Counted from the stretch's first letter, positions 1-13,741 are shown. The stretch: DNA of 64,000 bases from Carya illinoinensis (GCF_018687715.1 NC_056764.1:12049001-12113000); one strand, 5' to 3'. Made by a program: numbers and translations. Notes: generated by a model not told the origin, from the sequence alone.

Positions 1-3000
1 AAAAGACAAGTTCTTGTACCATTCTCCACTACAAATAAACATGGTGGGGTGCCCCCTCATCCCAGGGAATATCCCAAGAACTTGATTGCCGGAGACAGCA
101 GCTTATTATATATTAAGATCGACCAAAGTACTACTCGAAGGATTTGGAATTTTTTTTTTTATAAACTTCTTTTTTGGGTTCACATTTTATACTTCAATTC
201 GTTGGAAAAAAGAAAAAGCATCTTGGGCTTTCTTTTGTTTAGATATCTAAACGAGAAATGCAAAGAATAAAACGAGGCGTTTAATTTTGGCTGTTTCTTT
301 TCCAACAAAAATGCTGTCCTTTTCAAGGACACTTTTATTGCCCCCTATTTGCCACCTTTGTGGTACTACTAAAAGCATATCTTAGAAAAATAATGTTGGC
401 CTGAGCTATATCTCTATTGCAAGTTATGATTGTAAGGGTCGGGGCAAAATAGGTTAAAAAACTACGTATCAATAGGACAATTTTCTACTTGTTTCTTTCC
501 TATGTAGACTGTCCTTCACATTCACTGATATTTCATGTTGGGTTGTCATGCTTTCTTTAGTTTGAGGACCCGCCAGGATGTTAGACAATTTAACCAAGTA
601 ACATGGGATACCATGATTGCCTGCTGTGCGCTGTCCAAAAGCTTGGGGATGAGATGATTAATTTCTTGAACCATATTGCGACTTTTATCTCTATTCTTTT
701 TATTTTCCTTCCAAGCAATTACAAAGCAAACTTCTCAGTGCATTAATCTTCTCCTAAAGCAAAACTAGAGCTACCCTACTTCAGCTAATTTTGATTGCTT
801 TCTCACTTGTCTCTCTGTTTCAGACGCATAAAACTGGAACTTTTTGCATGCACACAACCTCTGCATCAATTTCGCTTTTGACAATAAAGAAAGGACCACA
901 ATCTTCTAACTTTGCTCCATATGCATCTCAATCTTGATGGAAGTGACCGCTTGGCATTCTTGAGGAGGCATGTCTCGGGCTCTTGGTTGAAAAATGGTTT
1001 ATATATGCAGGGTGACATTTTAATGCCCCATCTTGACCTCGAGTAGGCCAAGAGCTGACACATTGCCACCCCCATTTACAATATCTTCGATGCTTTATCT
1101 CTCCTTTTATCGCGTTATTTGTTTGATCTCGGCAACCTCGTAAACGTCAATTGTTCCATCTTCCAAACATAACGTCAATTTAATATCTTTTTATGCTATT
1201 TGATATGAAAATTTTAATGGTGACAATTAAGTTCACTAAGGTGTGTCGACTTCAGAATGCCCCCCACCAACCAAACTAGCAGACAGTGGGACTAAACGTT
1301 ACGGGTATGAGTATCAGCAACACTCCCTAACAGAATACTGTACGTTTTAAAGAACTTTAGCTAGAGGGACATGTTGGGAATTGGAGCTAAAGCCTAAGAG
1401 CATAGTTTCAGAATGGAGAGACCTCTTTCACTTTCAGTGTAAATGTCAGTGAAAAGCAAGTAGTGTAGTAAACCATACGCAGCATTTAAATAGAGTATGT
1501 TCCAAGAAACAGTCTCACTTCCACCTCACTGAATGAAAAAAAAAAAAAAAAACTAGATAAAATCCTGTATATTAATCAAAGAGAAGATCTAGATATGCAC
1601 ATTGATCCTACAAATATAAATTTACAAAATGATGAATTTTATAATTTAACATACCACATCAAAATTTATTAATCTCTATGTATACCAAACATTTTTCATT
1701 AATTATGTATTGTTGACCAAGAATTGCCAATCCGACTACCATGAAAGTCACGTGTGCTCGAGTATGTTGAAATTGGATTATTGCTCGAAGTAGGAGTCAA
1801 TGATATCTCCATTTTCTACTTGTGAGAAGCAAGGGAGCAATCAATATTAATTAATTCTGGTTGATTAGGTGAACAAATTGTGAAGGAAGGAAGTATCACA
1901 CGTGAAGGAAGCAGCTGGCTTAGGAAAATAAATTTGTTAGAAAATTACATCAAGAATTTAAGTTGCATTGCGTCGTGTCTATGCTGACACTTAAGTATTA
2001 CATATGGGTTATTTTATTCTAAAGTCATTGTATAGAATCCACCATCTACGTCACTTAAATACTAAAATTTGATTCGTAAATATTTTTAAAGGAAATTACA
2101 CAAGTAAAATGTTTCTTACCTTCATCTTTAATAGCAATCATGGATGTGCCTAGCCTGACATAAATGGGGTTTCTTACAATCTTTCTAAAACTTCACTTTC
2201 CTTGTTCACAACGTACATCATTTTCGTCCTTTCATTTGAACAATTTTGATACATCGAAAACAGTTTAAATAACTAGAATTTTTAAATGAGAAAGGTACTT
2301 GAAGCAATATTGGTGTAAAATGTACACGTGGCAGAATCGCCAGGTTGATGAAAAATCAATGGAATATTAATTCTTTAGAGTGACATTAAAGCTATATATC
2401 CATCACGTAGAGAATGACATGGGTTCGTACATAGCCCTTAAGTGGATGTTTGTTTCCCATGAAAGCTTGAGAAAGAGCACTACGTACAAGAAGGTAAGCT
2501 ATATATGGGTAGAAGGTAGGTGAGGGCAGGAATAGTTCTTTAGGTGAGTAAGGCAACGAAAGGTTTTTTATTTTTTATTTTTTATTTTTTATTTTTTTTA
2601 ATTTTTTTTTTCCGATTTTTTTTTATAATAAATCAGCCTAAGTCAGGCACCAGCAGCATGTGCCTGCACACATCACTCTTTATCACGTGGGGTACCTTTG
2701 CCACCACATACAAACCCCACTTTGTCTTGCTTTTTAATTATCGTCAACCTTCTTTTCCCTTCTATGTCCTAATCTTTTCACGTTTTCTTCAAGAATCCTC
2801 TCCCATTTTTATTACCCTTTGCACTTAACTAGTCCGATTTTTCATTTGAAATAATCGAGTATTTTAATTTCTTCCCCCCCTAAATAAATAAGGTATTTGA
2901 CCGAATTGGATGATCAATACAGGGTCGAGAGATAGATATAATATCAGATCATATCGTTCACAAATTTTATAAGTTAGCGTTAAATACTGTATTGTCCACA

Positions 3001-3426
3001 TGATGTGTCTATCTCTCTCAATAATTAGATAATTAAATTTAGTCAAACAATTAGAAATGATATTTGAGTTCAAAATTTAAAATGGTATAAATACTTATAG
3101 ATTGGGATTAATCGCAACCCGAAAATGAATTTAAAAAAAGAAGTAATTAAAGAGCTTGTTTTGTCACTGAAAATTAGTTTGTGCACCAATCCTTACATGT
3201 TCTGATGAGTGCCAATGTTCATATGATGTTAGAGCTTTTATCTTTCATCTTTTGGCCTAAAATGAAAGGATAAGTGCTTGATTAATCGGGATTTTGCCTT
3301 TTGTATTAGAATGAGAATACAAAACGAGTAATTTCTCTCTTTTTATTGTTATTGTATATAAGCAAATAAGTATACAAGTTGCTCAACTAGTACTGTAACC
3401 CAAAACCGAAAAAGACAAATCTTTAG
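1..3426. other. Intergenic DNA, no gene recognised
   Basis: Open frames here are under 100 codons, show no family resemblance and lie in AT-rich DNA with homopolymer runs (for example the T-rich block at 2562-2620 and the A run near 1540). I see no splice-bounded exons, RNA gene or clear transposon ends. It probably holds upstream regulatory DNA and decayed repeats. Confidence 0.6.
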
Positions 3427-3715
3427 GAACCGTTTGGATGTTAAGATAATCTTATCTTATATCATTTCAACATTTAAATATAAATATTTTTTAATTTCAA
3501 ATCATAACTTTTTTATTTAATTATTACCTTAACATTATAATTTTTTCAAACTGTCAAGCAAATAAAAAAGATAATTCAATTTTCTTAAATTTTAAATAAA
3601 AAATAATTTAAAAAATATATTCTAATAATATTTTAATTTTAAAATATTTTTATTCAACTTTTATTTTTTCATTTTTTAAAACTTTACGAAATATCTCATT
3701 TTTCAAGACTGCTGC
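3427..3715. repeat. AT-rich small TIR-type repeat (MITE-like)
   Basis: The left end reads as a 'cgtttggatgttaagataa' type terminus and the right end carries 'aatatctcatttttcaagac'. The interior is almost pure A/T with 'aattcaattttcttaaattttaaat' type strings. The composition and core resemble the elements near 13.74, 47.05, 52.25 and 54.12 kb. I could not fix target-site duplications, so the borders are approximate. Confidence 0.4.
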
Positions 3716-4242
3716 AATCTCTTCCGAGAAAGGACACTTAGGGTGCTCTTAGTGCAATTACATTTTTTTTTTAAATATTTTTTAAACATCTTTAAACATT
3801 AAAAAAATACAAATTTATTAGTAGTTACTTTTTTAAATATTAAAAAAATTAAAATACATGAACGGGGAGCAAAACAGCAACCTAACATTTTCGAGAAACA
3901 TTCTATTATCTTCCTCTGTCCCTGTCATTTTTCCTCGATCCTTTTTCCTATGTTTATTTGCCTTAATGCATTTTTTTGCTTGATTTTATGATTTTTAAGA
4001 ATTTTGAAGTTTTAGATTTGAGACAATGAAAAATTATACTTATCATTCCTTATATTAATCTGTATATTTAAATAAAAAAAATAAATCACATATTAATATA
4101 TAGCATAAAAATGATAAATTAAATTTCTATTATGACAATCCATCATCGTTTGCCTCCCACAAGCCCCCTCTAGAGGGCTACTAATGTCCCAATCTGCCAT
4201 TCCCCTTAGCCAACATTTATTTTTATCGATGCGTGTAACACC

Positions 4243-4681
4243 TAAGGCCGGCTTAATGGTAAGGCCAGTTAGGCCATTGCCTAAGGCTCTCACTTTATGT
4301 AAGGCTTCTAAAATTAAAAATAAAATATTTTTTTTAATTTTAAAAAAAATAAAAATAAAAACCATTTCATTGTATAAAATTTTAAGTAACTTTTATATTT
4401 TTCAATATGTGTAAGGCCCCATAATACTAAATTAAATATTTAATACAATAAATTATTTATATTTTAAATAATTTTTTAAGATCTTACTAAATTGAGTAAC
4501 TAAATTTGCATTGAGACCTTATTTTAAGTTGTAGTATTTAATATAAATTTAAAAAAACTTTATTTAAAGATTTTAAATAAAATATTTTTTATTAAAAATT
4601 TTAAAAATATTCTATATAATAATTTATTATTTTATTATATTAAATTTCGTCTTAAGCTTCAATTTATATCGAGCCGTCCTA
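4243..4681. mobile_element. Non-autonomous hAT-like DNA transposon (439 bp)
   Basis: The segment begins TAAGGCCGGCT and ends AGCCGTCCTA, a degenerate terminal inverted repeat. It is flanked on both sides by the same nine bases TGTAACACC (4234-4242 and 4682-4690). hAT elements make 8-bp duplications and often have TAGGGCCGGC-like ends, so GTAACACC plus a shared T fits hAT; a 9-bp Mutator-type duplication is the alternative. The AT-rich interior has no coding potential. Confidence 0.7.
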
Positions 4682-4690
4682 TGTAACACC

Positions 4691-5640
4691 AATGTGGTAA
4701 CATTTTCTTACCGTCATGCCAAAAAACTGGAACTAGTCCAACCTATTTGGATCAATTTCTCGATTGATCTCTTATGAAATATTTATTGCACTCTCTTTTT
4801 TCAACCTTCATATTAGCAATTGTTATTATGACTATAAATAAAGTTTGCCATATGTATCATTTAAATAATAAAATTTAATTTATAAAATTTAAATTTTAAA
4901 ATCTCTCATGTGAATCGAATTACATTTTATTGTTATCCACACCAACTTTATATTTTTCTTACTATTTAGTATTATGAAAGACGAATTGAAATACATTGCA
5001 ACTAACCCTAATAAAAAAAATTAAAAAAAAAAACTTAGATTGGATGGTTGGATATTAATCAATTTTCAATTCATCATGTTTAAGCTGTTAATTATTAATA
5101 GATAATAATCACTCACTCACTCTCTCTCTCTCTCTCTCTCTCTCCATGGGTGTTCTTGCAAGCTATCTTCTTTACCTATTTTTAAATTTGAAATAGAAGA
5201 TTAGCTGTTTCCCAATTTCAAATATCTCATCATTTAAAAAAAAAAAATCCTTGAATTTTATTTTTCTTTTATATATATATATATGAATTGAAATCTTTGT
5301 GATGGGGTCCATTGGGTTGCAACCAAGTGGGGCCCACTTTTCCTCATTAACAGGAAAGCTGCACTTGGCACTCTCTCAATGGAGCTTAAATGTCCCAAGT
5401 TTAAAATAAATTAAACTCAAAATTCGAAAAAAAAAAAAAAAAAAAAAACCCTTATCTCAACTCTTTTGATCTATCAAATTAAATTATTAAATAGCTAATG
5501 AATAATTCATCGCCTTCCAAGCAATGGGCTAATCTCGTAATATCTAAGAAAGAAAGGGGCTAATTTTCGACGCGTATTCGTTTCACAAAAAAAAAAAAAA
5601 AAAAAAGAATTGTTTTCAAAGAGCGTTTTAATTATCCTTT
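4691..5640. other. Intergenic, simple repeats upstream of kinesin
   Basis: No gene seen. The stretch holds an AT-rich MITE-like piece at about 4808-4960, a CT microsatellite at about 5116-5145, a TA run near 5272 and poly-A tracts near 5429 and 5586. These are probably repeats at the distal edge of the kinesin promoter. Confidence 0.55.
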
Positions 5641-5644
5641 TGTC

Positions 5645-5767
5645 CTTTTATAACGGTCGGAAAATTCTCATAAGACGGATCTCGCTCGCTTGACGACGTT
5701 ATCACCCTGCCGTCCTCTTAACGTTCAAACGCCTCGTAACTTCTTTGAAAATTTTTGATCTTATTAT

Positions 5768-5805
<38 letters not shown>

Positions 5806-6520
5806 TCACTCTATCTGCTCAAGCACAGAGAAACGCTCTCTCTCTCTCTCTCTCTCTCCGAGAATCTTTGCCGTACTTGGGGAGCTGACTTCAAGTTCTT
5901 CTACGGCCGGCCATTACGTTGAGAACTTTCTGTGAGTATTTTTTTTTTTAATTTTTTGTTCTCTTTCAGATTCGATCGGTCATTTTCGATCCGACTCGGA
6001 TTCATCAATGTGTGCATCTCCGGGATTTAATTCCTTGTTTTCTACTTTTTGAAATTTCGTTAAAATTTAAAGAAAAATTTACGCTGTACTTTTTCACTCT
6101 TTTTTTTTTTAAAATCTTCGTTGGGAAATCAATGTGTGATCGAGTGGGTTGTGAGAGTGTTTGATCATCGGAATAGAGTTCCTAGAAGACCGGGGGGGAG
6201 GGTTGGGTTACCGGAGCTGAGTTCACTCGTCGAGTTATCACTTCTTGGTGCCGAGTCGATTTCAATCTTAGATTCAAGAACAGTGTAGCTCTCGAGCACC
6301 TTTTTCTTTTTTTTTTCTTACCAACAATTTTCCTATCTTTTGCAATTTTATTTTACTGTCACCTCATTTTGTTACCTTCGTTCTCCTCTGATTGTTGGGT
6401 GAAAGGTTCTTATTCGTACTAATTTAGGGAGAATTCAGAAGGACTCTCATTGATTCGGATCGACTCTGAGTTTTTCCGATTCGGGAAAGGTTTCAGACTC
6501 ACACAATAAAATAAAAAGCA
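5645..6520 (+). promoter_or_regulatory. Kinesin-5 promoter and 5' leader
   Basis: An AACGG core inside 'ataacggtcgg' (5652-5656) resembles the mitosis-specific activator (MSA) element bound by MYB3R factors in G2/M genes. A TATA-like 'ttattatatatt' lies at about 5761, followed by two CT microsatellite blocks (about 5771-5858) typical of plant 5' leaders. A GTGAGT donor at 5932 and possible acceptors at about 6438 or 6494 suggest an intron in the 5' UTR. The motifs are visible; their function is inferred. Confidence 0.45.
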
Positions 6521-9102
6521 ATGGATTCCACGCAGAGAAGAGGTGGACTCGTATCGCTATCGCCATCGCAGACACCACGTTCGAGCGACAAGTTGGTGCG
6601 GGAACTGCGATCTGGGGATTCGAATTCCAGCACCAAGAATGACAGAGACAAAGGTGTCAATGTGCAGGTTCTTGTGCGTTGCAGGTCAGTTCCAATCTGA
6701 ACTCAGCATGTCGTTTAGTTGATGTGGCTTCTTTCGGATTCATGATCCAGTGGTTGGATTTCATTTGTAGGCCATTGAGTGAGGAAGAGTTGAAAATCCA
6801 TACGCCGGTGGTGATTTCTTGTAATGAGAGTAGAAGAGAAGTTTCGGCAGTTCAGAGTATAGCCAACAAGCAGATTGATAGAACATTTGCCTTCGACAAG
6901 GTTTGCTGAGCCCAATTATTTGTAATTTCTTTTTGCTGTTCATAAATCCTTTGTTTTTTTTTTTTTTTTGGGTTCTCGAGGAAATGTTAGGCGAACGCAA
7001 GATTGTGAGATTTAAGTTCTCTGAGCTGCATGTGTTCTTGCTGCTCGAATCCTAGGAACTGATCTCAAATGAGGAGAATGGTTGAACTAGGCCTGTTACA
7101 CAATAGGATCTTGCGGCTTTTGCTTTTTTAGGCGTCGCAGATGATGTAAATATGAAAGTTGACCACATTCTCTTTTTATTTTCACTTCCTGGACTTGTTT
7201 GGAAACTGACAATCGGGGTTGATAGGGTGATTTTGTGTTATATGACTTTGCCTTACCCGGTTGAAATGTTTGTAATATTGGCAAATTCGATTTAGGTCTT
7301 TGGTCCAACCTCCAAACAAAAGGAATTGTATGATCAGGCTGTGTCTCCTATTGTGAATGAAGTACTTGAGGGCTACAACTGATCTCAAATGAGAGAATGG
7401 TTTAACTAAACTTTTATAAAAAAGGACCTTGTGGGTTTTGTTTCTTTTGTTGTCCTATATTATGTCTGTATGAAAGTTGATCGTATTCTCTATTATGTCA
7501 CTTCCTGGGCTTGTTTGGAAACTGACAATTGGAGTTGATAGGGTGATTTTTTTTTATCTTTGCTTTTAGTCCCTGGAAATGTTTGTAATTTTGGAAATTT
7601 GGTTTAGGTCTTTGGTCCAACCTCCCAACAAAAGGAATTGTATGATCAGGCTGTGTCTCCTATTGTAAATGAAGTGCTTGAGGGCTATAACTGTACCATC
7701 TTTGCTTATGGTCAAACGGGAACAGGGAAAACATATACAATGGAAGGAGGAGCAAGAAAAAAGGTCTGCTTTTCTCTTAAACAGATCAACTTTATATGTT
7801 TCATTCTCATCTACGTGCTGATCAGTTACCATTTGCTGCTTTTTGTAGAATGGGGAATTTCCTAATGATGCGGGTGTTATCCCAAGAGCTGTTAAGGAGA
7901 TTTTTGATATATTAGAAGCTCAGAATGCTGAATATAGCATGAAAGTTACGTTTTTGGAGTTGTACAATGAGGAGATTTCAGATCTTTTGGCCCCAGAGGA
8001 GTGTTCTAAATTCATAGATGACAAATCAAAGAAACCCATAGCTCTCATGGAGGATGGAAGAGGGGGTGTATTTGTCAGAGGCTTGGAAGAAGAGATAGTA
8101 TGTACTGCTAATGAAATTTACAAAATATTAGAGAAAGGTTCTGCAAAAAGGCGTACAGCCGAAACTCTTCTTAACAAACAAAGCAGTCGCTCTCACTCAA
8201 TATTCTCTATCACAATTCACATAAAAGAGTGCACACCAGAAGGGGAAGAGATGATTAAATGTGGGAAGCTGAACCTTGTTGACCTTGCAGGTTCCGAGAA
8301 TATTTCACGCTCCGGTGCCCGAGAGGTATGGCATGAATAGAACTATACCATTTTCAACTTTAGTACATAAAATAATGTAACTGCATGCATCATATTGTGT
8401 GTATTTCTTGTGTTTATGCTGACTGAAGTGGCATACATTTTTTCCTAGTAGAGAAATTGTGTTTTCAGCTTTGTTTTCATTTTTTCCTTCCCTTTTTTTC
8501 TTAATTATATCTCTTGACTTCCACTATATGACAGCAAAGAAATTGTAACTTGCAGGGCAGAGCAAGGGAAGCTGGGGAGATTAATAAAAGCTTGCTTACC
8601 CTGGGTCGTGTTATTAATGCACTAGTTGAACACTCTGGTCATATTCCATATAGGTACAAATTATGCAATATAAATAGTTAACAGATTCTCTCTGGTCTCT
8701 TGGCTGTTTTTGTAAGCCTGGAAAATAAGCTAATTGTTAAGATGCTTGAAATATCAGGGATAGTAAACTAACAAGGTTATTGAGGGATTCGTTGGGGGGA
8801 AAAACAAAGACGTGCATTATTGCTACAGTTTCACCCTCCATTCATTGTTTGGAAGAAACACTCAGCACCCTTGATTATGCACACCGTGCCAAAAATATCA
8901 AGAATAAACCTGAGGTTAGTAAGTGGTACATTGTGTGTCATCAATCCTCTTTTAGTGCACTTTTTTTTTGAGTTAATTTTTCATTTCTTTGTAACTGTTG
9001 CATTTGATCACCATTTCAGATCAATCAGAAGATGATGAAATCTGCAATGATCAAGGATTTATACTCTGAAATTGACCGGCTTAAGCAAGGTTCACTGCTC
9101 TT

Positions 9103-9147
<45 letters not shown>

Positions 9148-12100
9148 CCCCCTATCCCATAGTAGATAATGTCCTTTTCCTTTTTGGGTTGCAGTAAGAG
9201 TTTGCTGTAAATGTGAGAGTTGTTTATGCCCAAATGTCAACTCTCAAGATTACGTGCTTTGTTATGGAAAATTGTTGTTTTTGTTTGGATATATTTTGGG
9301 GATCTTTCATATATTATAAGACTGAGGAAGTAACTTTTGACATTGGTGAAATATATATTTTTATTTTAAGTAACTCTTGGATGTTTGGGTGCTGATGAGT
9401 AAATTCTATGCATGTTTTGTATATGTTCAAATAGAGGTTTATGCTGCAAGAGAAAAGAATGGGATCTACATACCACGAGACCGTTATCTACACGAAGAAT
9501 CTGAGAAGAAGGTTCAGTTATCTGCATAAAGTTGGATTATGCCATAATTTTCTTATTTTACTGTACATTTGTGGTATTGCTAGCTTTTATTGATCTCTCT
9601 ATTTATCCTAGGCCATGGCTGAAAAGATAGAACGCATGGAACTGGATTCAGAATCTAAGGACAAGGTATGTTTAGTTGAGATCATTTTATCCAAAATTCT
9701 GTTCAGTCCGGTAAACGTAATTGAAAATAATTATGTTGCGACTACTTATCAAAAAAATAATCACATTGTGACTTATTAACAGCAACTTATGGAACTTCAA
9801 GAACTCTACAATTCCCAGCAACTTTTGACTGCAGAACTAAGCGATAGACTTGAGAAAACTGAGGTATAGTATGCTTCGGTGGTCAAGTACAGTCTCCCTA
9901 CAATTTTCAGTGCAACTTTCTGTCCTGCTTCTCACTCTCATCTTGCGCAAGAACTCATTTGTTTCTGTTGTTTGCAACTTCAGAAAAAGCTTGAAGAAAC
10001 TGAACATGCATTATTTGATCTCGAGGGAAAACACAGACAGGCAAATGCAACAATCAAAGAAAAGGAATTTCTCATATCCAATCTCCTCAAATCTGGTCAG
10101 TGAAGTGCCGTTCTTGTGCTCTAGACAAAAAAATAAAAAATAAAAAATCGCAGTCTGCATAGAACAGTCTCCCCTTTACACCTGCTTTTAGTTATTTTGT
10201 TGGAAATTGAATGGGGCAAAAAATTTTGAGTTATCAATCCAAATTAGATTTTATACTTCCCTCGTGCTGTTCTGGTCAAGTTGGTTTTGTTTTATGCAGT
10301 TTATGGATTCAAACATATTTGAGAAGGCATTTGACAGAATGTCCTACATTTTGATTTTCTATTTCTGGGTTTGGCATTTTAAAGTCTCATCCTTTGTAAT
10401 CCAGTAGACTATATCTCAACAAGAATTTATGAATCAGATGGCTTTATTAGGGTCTTCCTTCTTACAACTGTTTGCTTTAAATAGCTTGAAATTCTAGTTC
10501 TTAAAATTTTATTTTCAATGATTGAAGATAGCAATTTAAACTTCCACTGTTAATTGAACAGAGAAGGCACTTATCGAGCGAGCATTCGAGGTTCGAGCAG
10601 AGCTAGAGAATGCTGCTTCAGATGTGTCTAGTTTATTTGCCAAAATCGGTTTGTATTATATAGTCTGGGAAGTTAAACTTATTTTGGGTGTTGTCCATCA
10701 ATACCAGAGTGGATGATTTATTGCTGACCATGGTTGATCTTTCAGAGCGCAAAGATAAAATTGAAGATGGAAATAGAATACTTATCCAGAAGTTCCAGTC
10801 CCAATTAACTCAACAGCTAGAAATCTTGCATAAGACTGTGGCTGCTTCTGTCACTCAACAAGAGCAGCAACTGAAAGACATGGAGGAAGATATGCAGTCC
10901 TTTGTATCAATGAAAGCAGAGGTAGAATCTACACTTGATAATTCTTTGAATTCTTCAGATTCGATGTCAATCCAGTCAATTTTATCTCTTGTTATCCTTG
11001 AAGGCTACTGAGGAACTTCGAGGAAGGCTGGGAAAGTTGAAAACCATGTATGGTTCTGGTGTTAAAGCTTTGGATGACATAACCAAGGAGCTTGAAGTAA
11101 ATTCTGAGTCAACTTTTAGTGACCTGAATTCTGAAGTTTCTAAGCATTCATCAGCCCTTGAGGACGTAAGTTACTTTATTTACTACTCTTTCCTAACCTT
11201 CCTTCTCCTTTCTAGCTGTCTCTGACTTAATTTATGCAATTCAGCTATTCAAAGGAATTGCTTCAGAAGCTGATGCCCTGCTGAATGATCTTCAAAGCAG
11301 TCTTCACAAGCAAGAGGAGAAGCTATCTGCTTATGCACAACAACAGCGTGAGGTTTGTAACTGGTCGTGTATCTTAACCAGGGTTCGTATTATTATTTAA
11401 CTTCTTGAACTGCTTTTCTCTGATACATGCATGATACAGGCACATGCAAGGGCAGTCGAAACTGCAAGGTCAGTTTCCAAAATAACAGTCAACTTCTTTG
11501 AGACTCTAGATGCGCATGCATCCAAGCTGAGCCATATTGTGGAAGAGGCACAAACTGTCAATGATCAGAAATTGTCGGAACTTGAAAAGAAGTTTGAGGT
11601 GGTTGGAGTACTCTATTTAAACTGCATGGATCAGGATATAGGGTCTTATTCTATTGCATTAATTTTCTTTTTAATCATGTAGGAGTGCGCTGCTAATGAA
11701 GAAAGGCAATTATTAGAAAAAGTTGCGGAGCTGCTTGCAAGTTCAAATGCTAGGAAGAAAAAACTGGTACCTCTCATCTGCATTTTCTCCTTTATGCACA
11801 TTAATCTAGGTGTTCATCTGTACCCTGGAACATAAAGGTGTATATCAATTGATGATGACAAAATGGAGCTTTGATTAGTGGCTTTATATTTTCATTCTTT
11901 TTAGGTCCAAGTAGCAGTAAATGATCTTCGGGAGAGTGCAACCAGTAGAACAAGCAAACTGCAGCAGGAAATGTCAACCATGCAAGATTCCACTTCCACT
12001 GTTAAAGCTGAGTGGACAGTTCACATGGAAAAAACAGAATGCCACCATGATGAGGATATTTCTGCCGTAGAGTGTGGAAAGAAAGACCTAGAAGAGGCTC

Positions 12101-13315
12101 TTCAGAATTGGTATTGCTACTTTTAGTATTAGATGATAGTTGGTCTGGTGGAATGGTCTTAGTTCTTTTCTAGTGTATATAAACTGAACTTAAAATTGTG
12201 CAGTTTAAAGAAGGCAAATTTGGGTGCACAACAATGGAAGAATGCTCAAGAATCCTTGCTCATCCTAGAAAATAGCAATGTTGCTTCTGTTGACTCCATT
12301 GTTAGGTTTGTATTTCCCAATACAAAGGTCGCTGACTTTTATTCAAGATTGTTCAATGCTCATTAAGTTTTGCTTCCTCAATCAGGACGGGAATGGAAGC
12401 CAATCAAGTCCTGCGTGCTCAGTTTTCTTCTGCTTTGTCAACTGCTCTGGAAGATGTAGACACTGCTAACAAGGATCTGTTTTCATCCATTGACCGTCAG
12501 TATCTAATTATACATGCACATTATTGCTCGTTCATTTTGTCTCTTGAAAAATCCTGCTCAAACTATGAATAAAAACCATGCAGATTCACTGCAACTTGAC
12601 CACGATGCATGTGGGAATCTCAATTCAATGATAGTTCCTTGTTGCGGAGATTTGAGAGAATTAAAGGGTGGCCATTACCACAAGATCGTGGAGATAACTG
12701 AAAATGCAGGGAAATGTCTTCTATATGAATACACGGTAAGAGTTGGAAATCTTTTTAGCACACTTTGGGGGCTATTTAGTAGTTCTTCACACCACATGTC
12801 CACGAGAGAAATATGGTAGAAAACACTACTAAGACACCATCTGACAGTTATTAGTGGAGAAAAAAGAACGGATGTTCCCATGGCAGCCCAAATGCATAAA
12901 AAAACACCACATCTATAGTGAGAGAATATTTTTCTTTCTTTTCTTTTATTTTCCATTTTTCTTCTCCCGGAAATGTGATGCATGTGAACAGAGAACGTTC
13001 ATCTGGAATCCCATTTTCTCCACTAGGGGTGCCCCCATGTATTAATATATACTTTGTAGTTTCTTCTATAACCACTCAAATCACAAACAGGTGGACGAAC
13101 CATCTTGTTCAACACCGAGAAAGAGGTCGTTTAATCTACCAAGCGTGGCATCCATTGAAGAACTCAGAACCCCTGCTTTTGAGGAACTATTGAAGACATT
13201 TTGGGATGCGAGATCTGCGAAGCAAGCAAATGGAGATGTAAAACAAATTGGTGTGGTGTACGAGTCTGCTCAGTCCGTAAGAGACTCCAGAGTTCCTCTC
13301 ACTGCTATTAATTAA
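6521..13315 (+). CDS. Kinesin-5 (BimC/Eg5-type) mitotic motor, 22 coding exons
   Basis: Plus-end-directed motor that as a tetramer slides antiparallel spindle and phragmoplast microtubules. Coding exons I place: 6521-6684, 6771-6900, 7608-7763, 7849-8325, 8556-8653, 8758-8914, 9020-9089, 9435-9511, 9612-9665, 9783-9863, 9984-10095, 10562-10648, 10746-10921, 11004-11165, 11245-11352, 11440-11598, 11683-11766, 11905-12110, 12204-12305, 12386-12495, 12584-12735, 13091-13315. They have GT/AG borders and continuous phase and give 1048 aa, the usual plant length. The motor domain has the P-loop GQTGTGKT (133-140), switch I NKQSSRSH (259-266) and switch II DLAGSE (295-300), followed by a long coiled coil. 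The tail has a BimC-box-like region, [11 protein letters not shown] then ELRTP, just after residue 975, where a CDK site is expected. The start begins [10 protein letters not shown]. Exon 3 is preceded by a duplicated decoy exon (7296-7380). The exon borders are my reading, without transcript support. Confidence 0.95.
7061..7692 (+). repeat. Tandem duplication of intron 2 plus part of exon 3
   Basis: Unit A (7061-7380) and unit B (7381-7692) are diverged direct copies joined at the shared bases 'aact'. Each holds most of intron 2 and the first 85 nt of exon 3. In unit A the copied exon (7296-7380) keeps its 'tttag' acceptor but has no donor, and runs straight into TGA at the junction. Unit B continues into the P-loop, so it is the working exon. 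Confidence 0.9.
9106..9144. repeat. CT microsatellite in kinesin intron 7
   Basis: About 19-20 uninterrupted CT dinucleotides starting 17 nt after the exon 7 donor. Likely length-polymorphic. Confidence 0.9.
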
Positions 13316-13741
13316 GGAGAGTGGAACAGAAAGAAGGGTGAGTGTAGTGGTAACAACAAATTGTGTACATAAACAACCCATGTGGTGCCAATATTGTCCG
13401 ACTCTCACCTCTCTCTCTCTATATTCGTTATTTGTTGCCCAGAAAAGGAAAATCACTCTAGGCAGGAGAATATATATGGTAGATCTTTTTATTTTTTATT
13501 TTTATTATTATCTTTTGTTCTCATTCTTCTTGTTTTTAGGGGAGGGATGGTGGTATTTGGGAGATTCAGTTCATTGAAGCTCCCTGCTTATATAACTGCT
13601 ACTACTGCGACTGGAGTATGGAGTAAAGATTTTTCAGGATGCTTGTATTAAACGTTCTATTGTTCAATAATTTTCGTCTCTATGCAGATGTGAGAACCCT
13701 CGTATAAGAGATAGTTAACTCGGAGGAAAGATATGGAGCTT

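Noticed and set aside
49..270. Small frame at the window start
   Set aside because: No family resemblance, no splice context, low-complexity tail.
7296..7380. Treating this as a true kinesin exon
   Set aside because: It lacks a donor and runs into a stop; the complete copy at 7608 continues into the P-loop.
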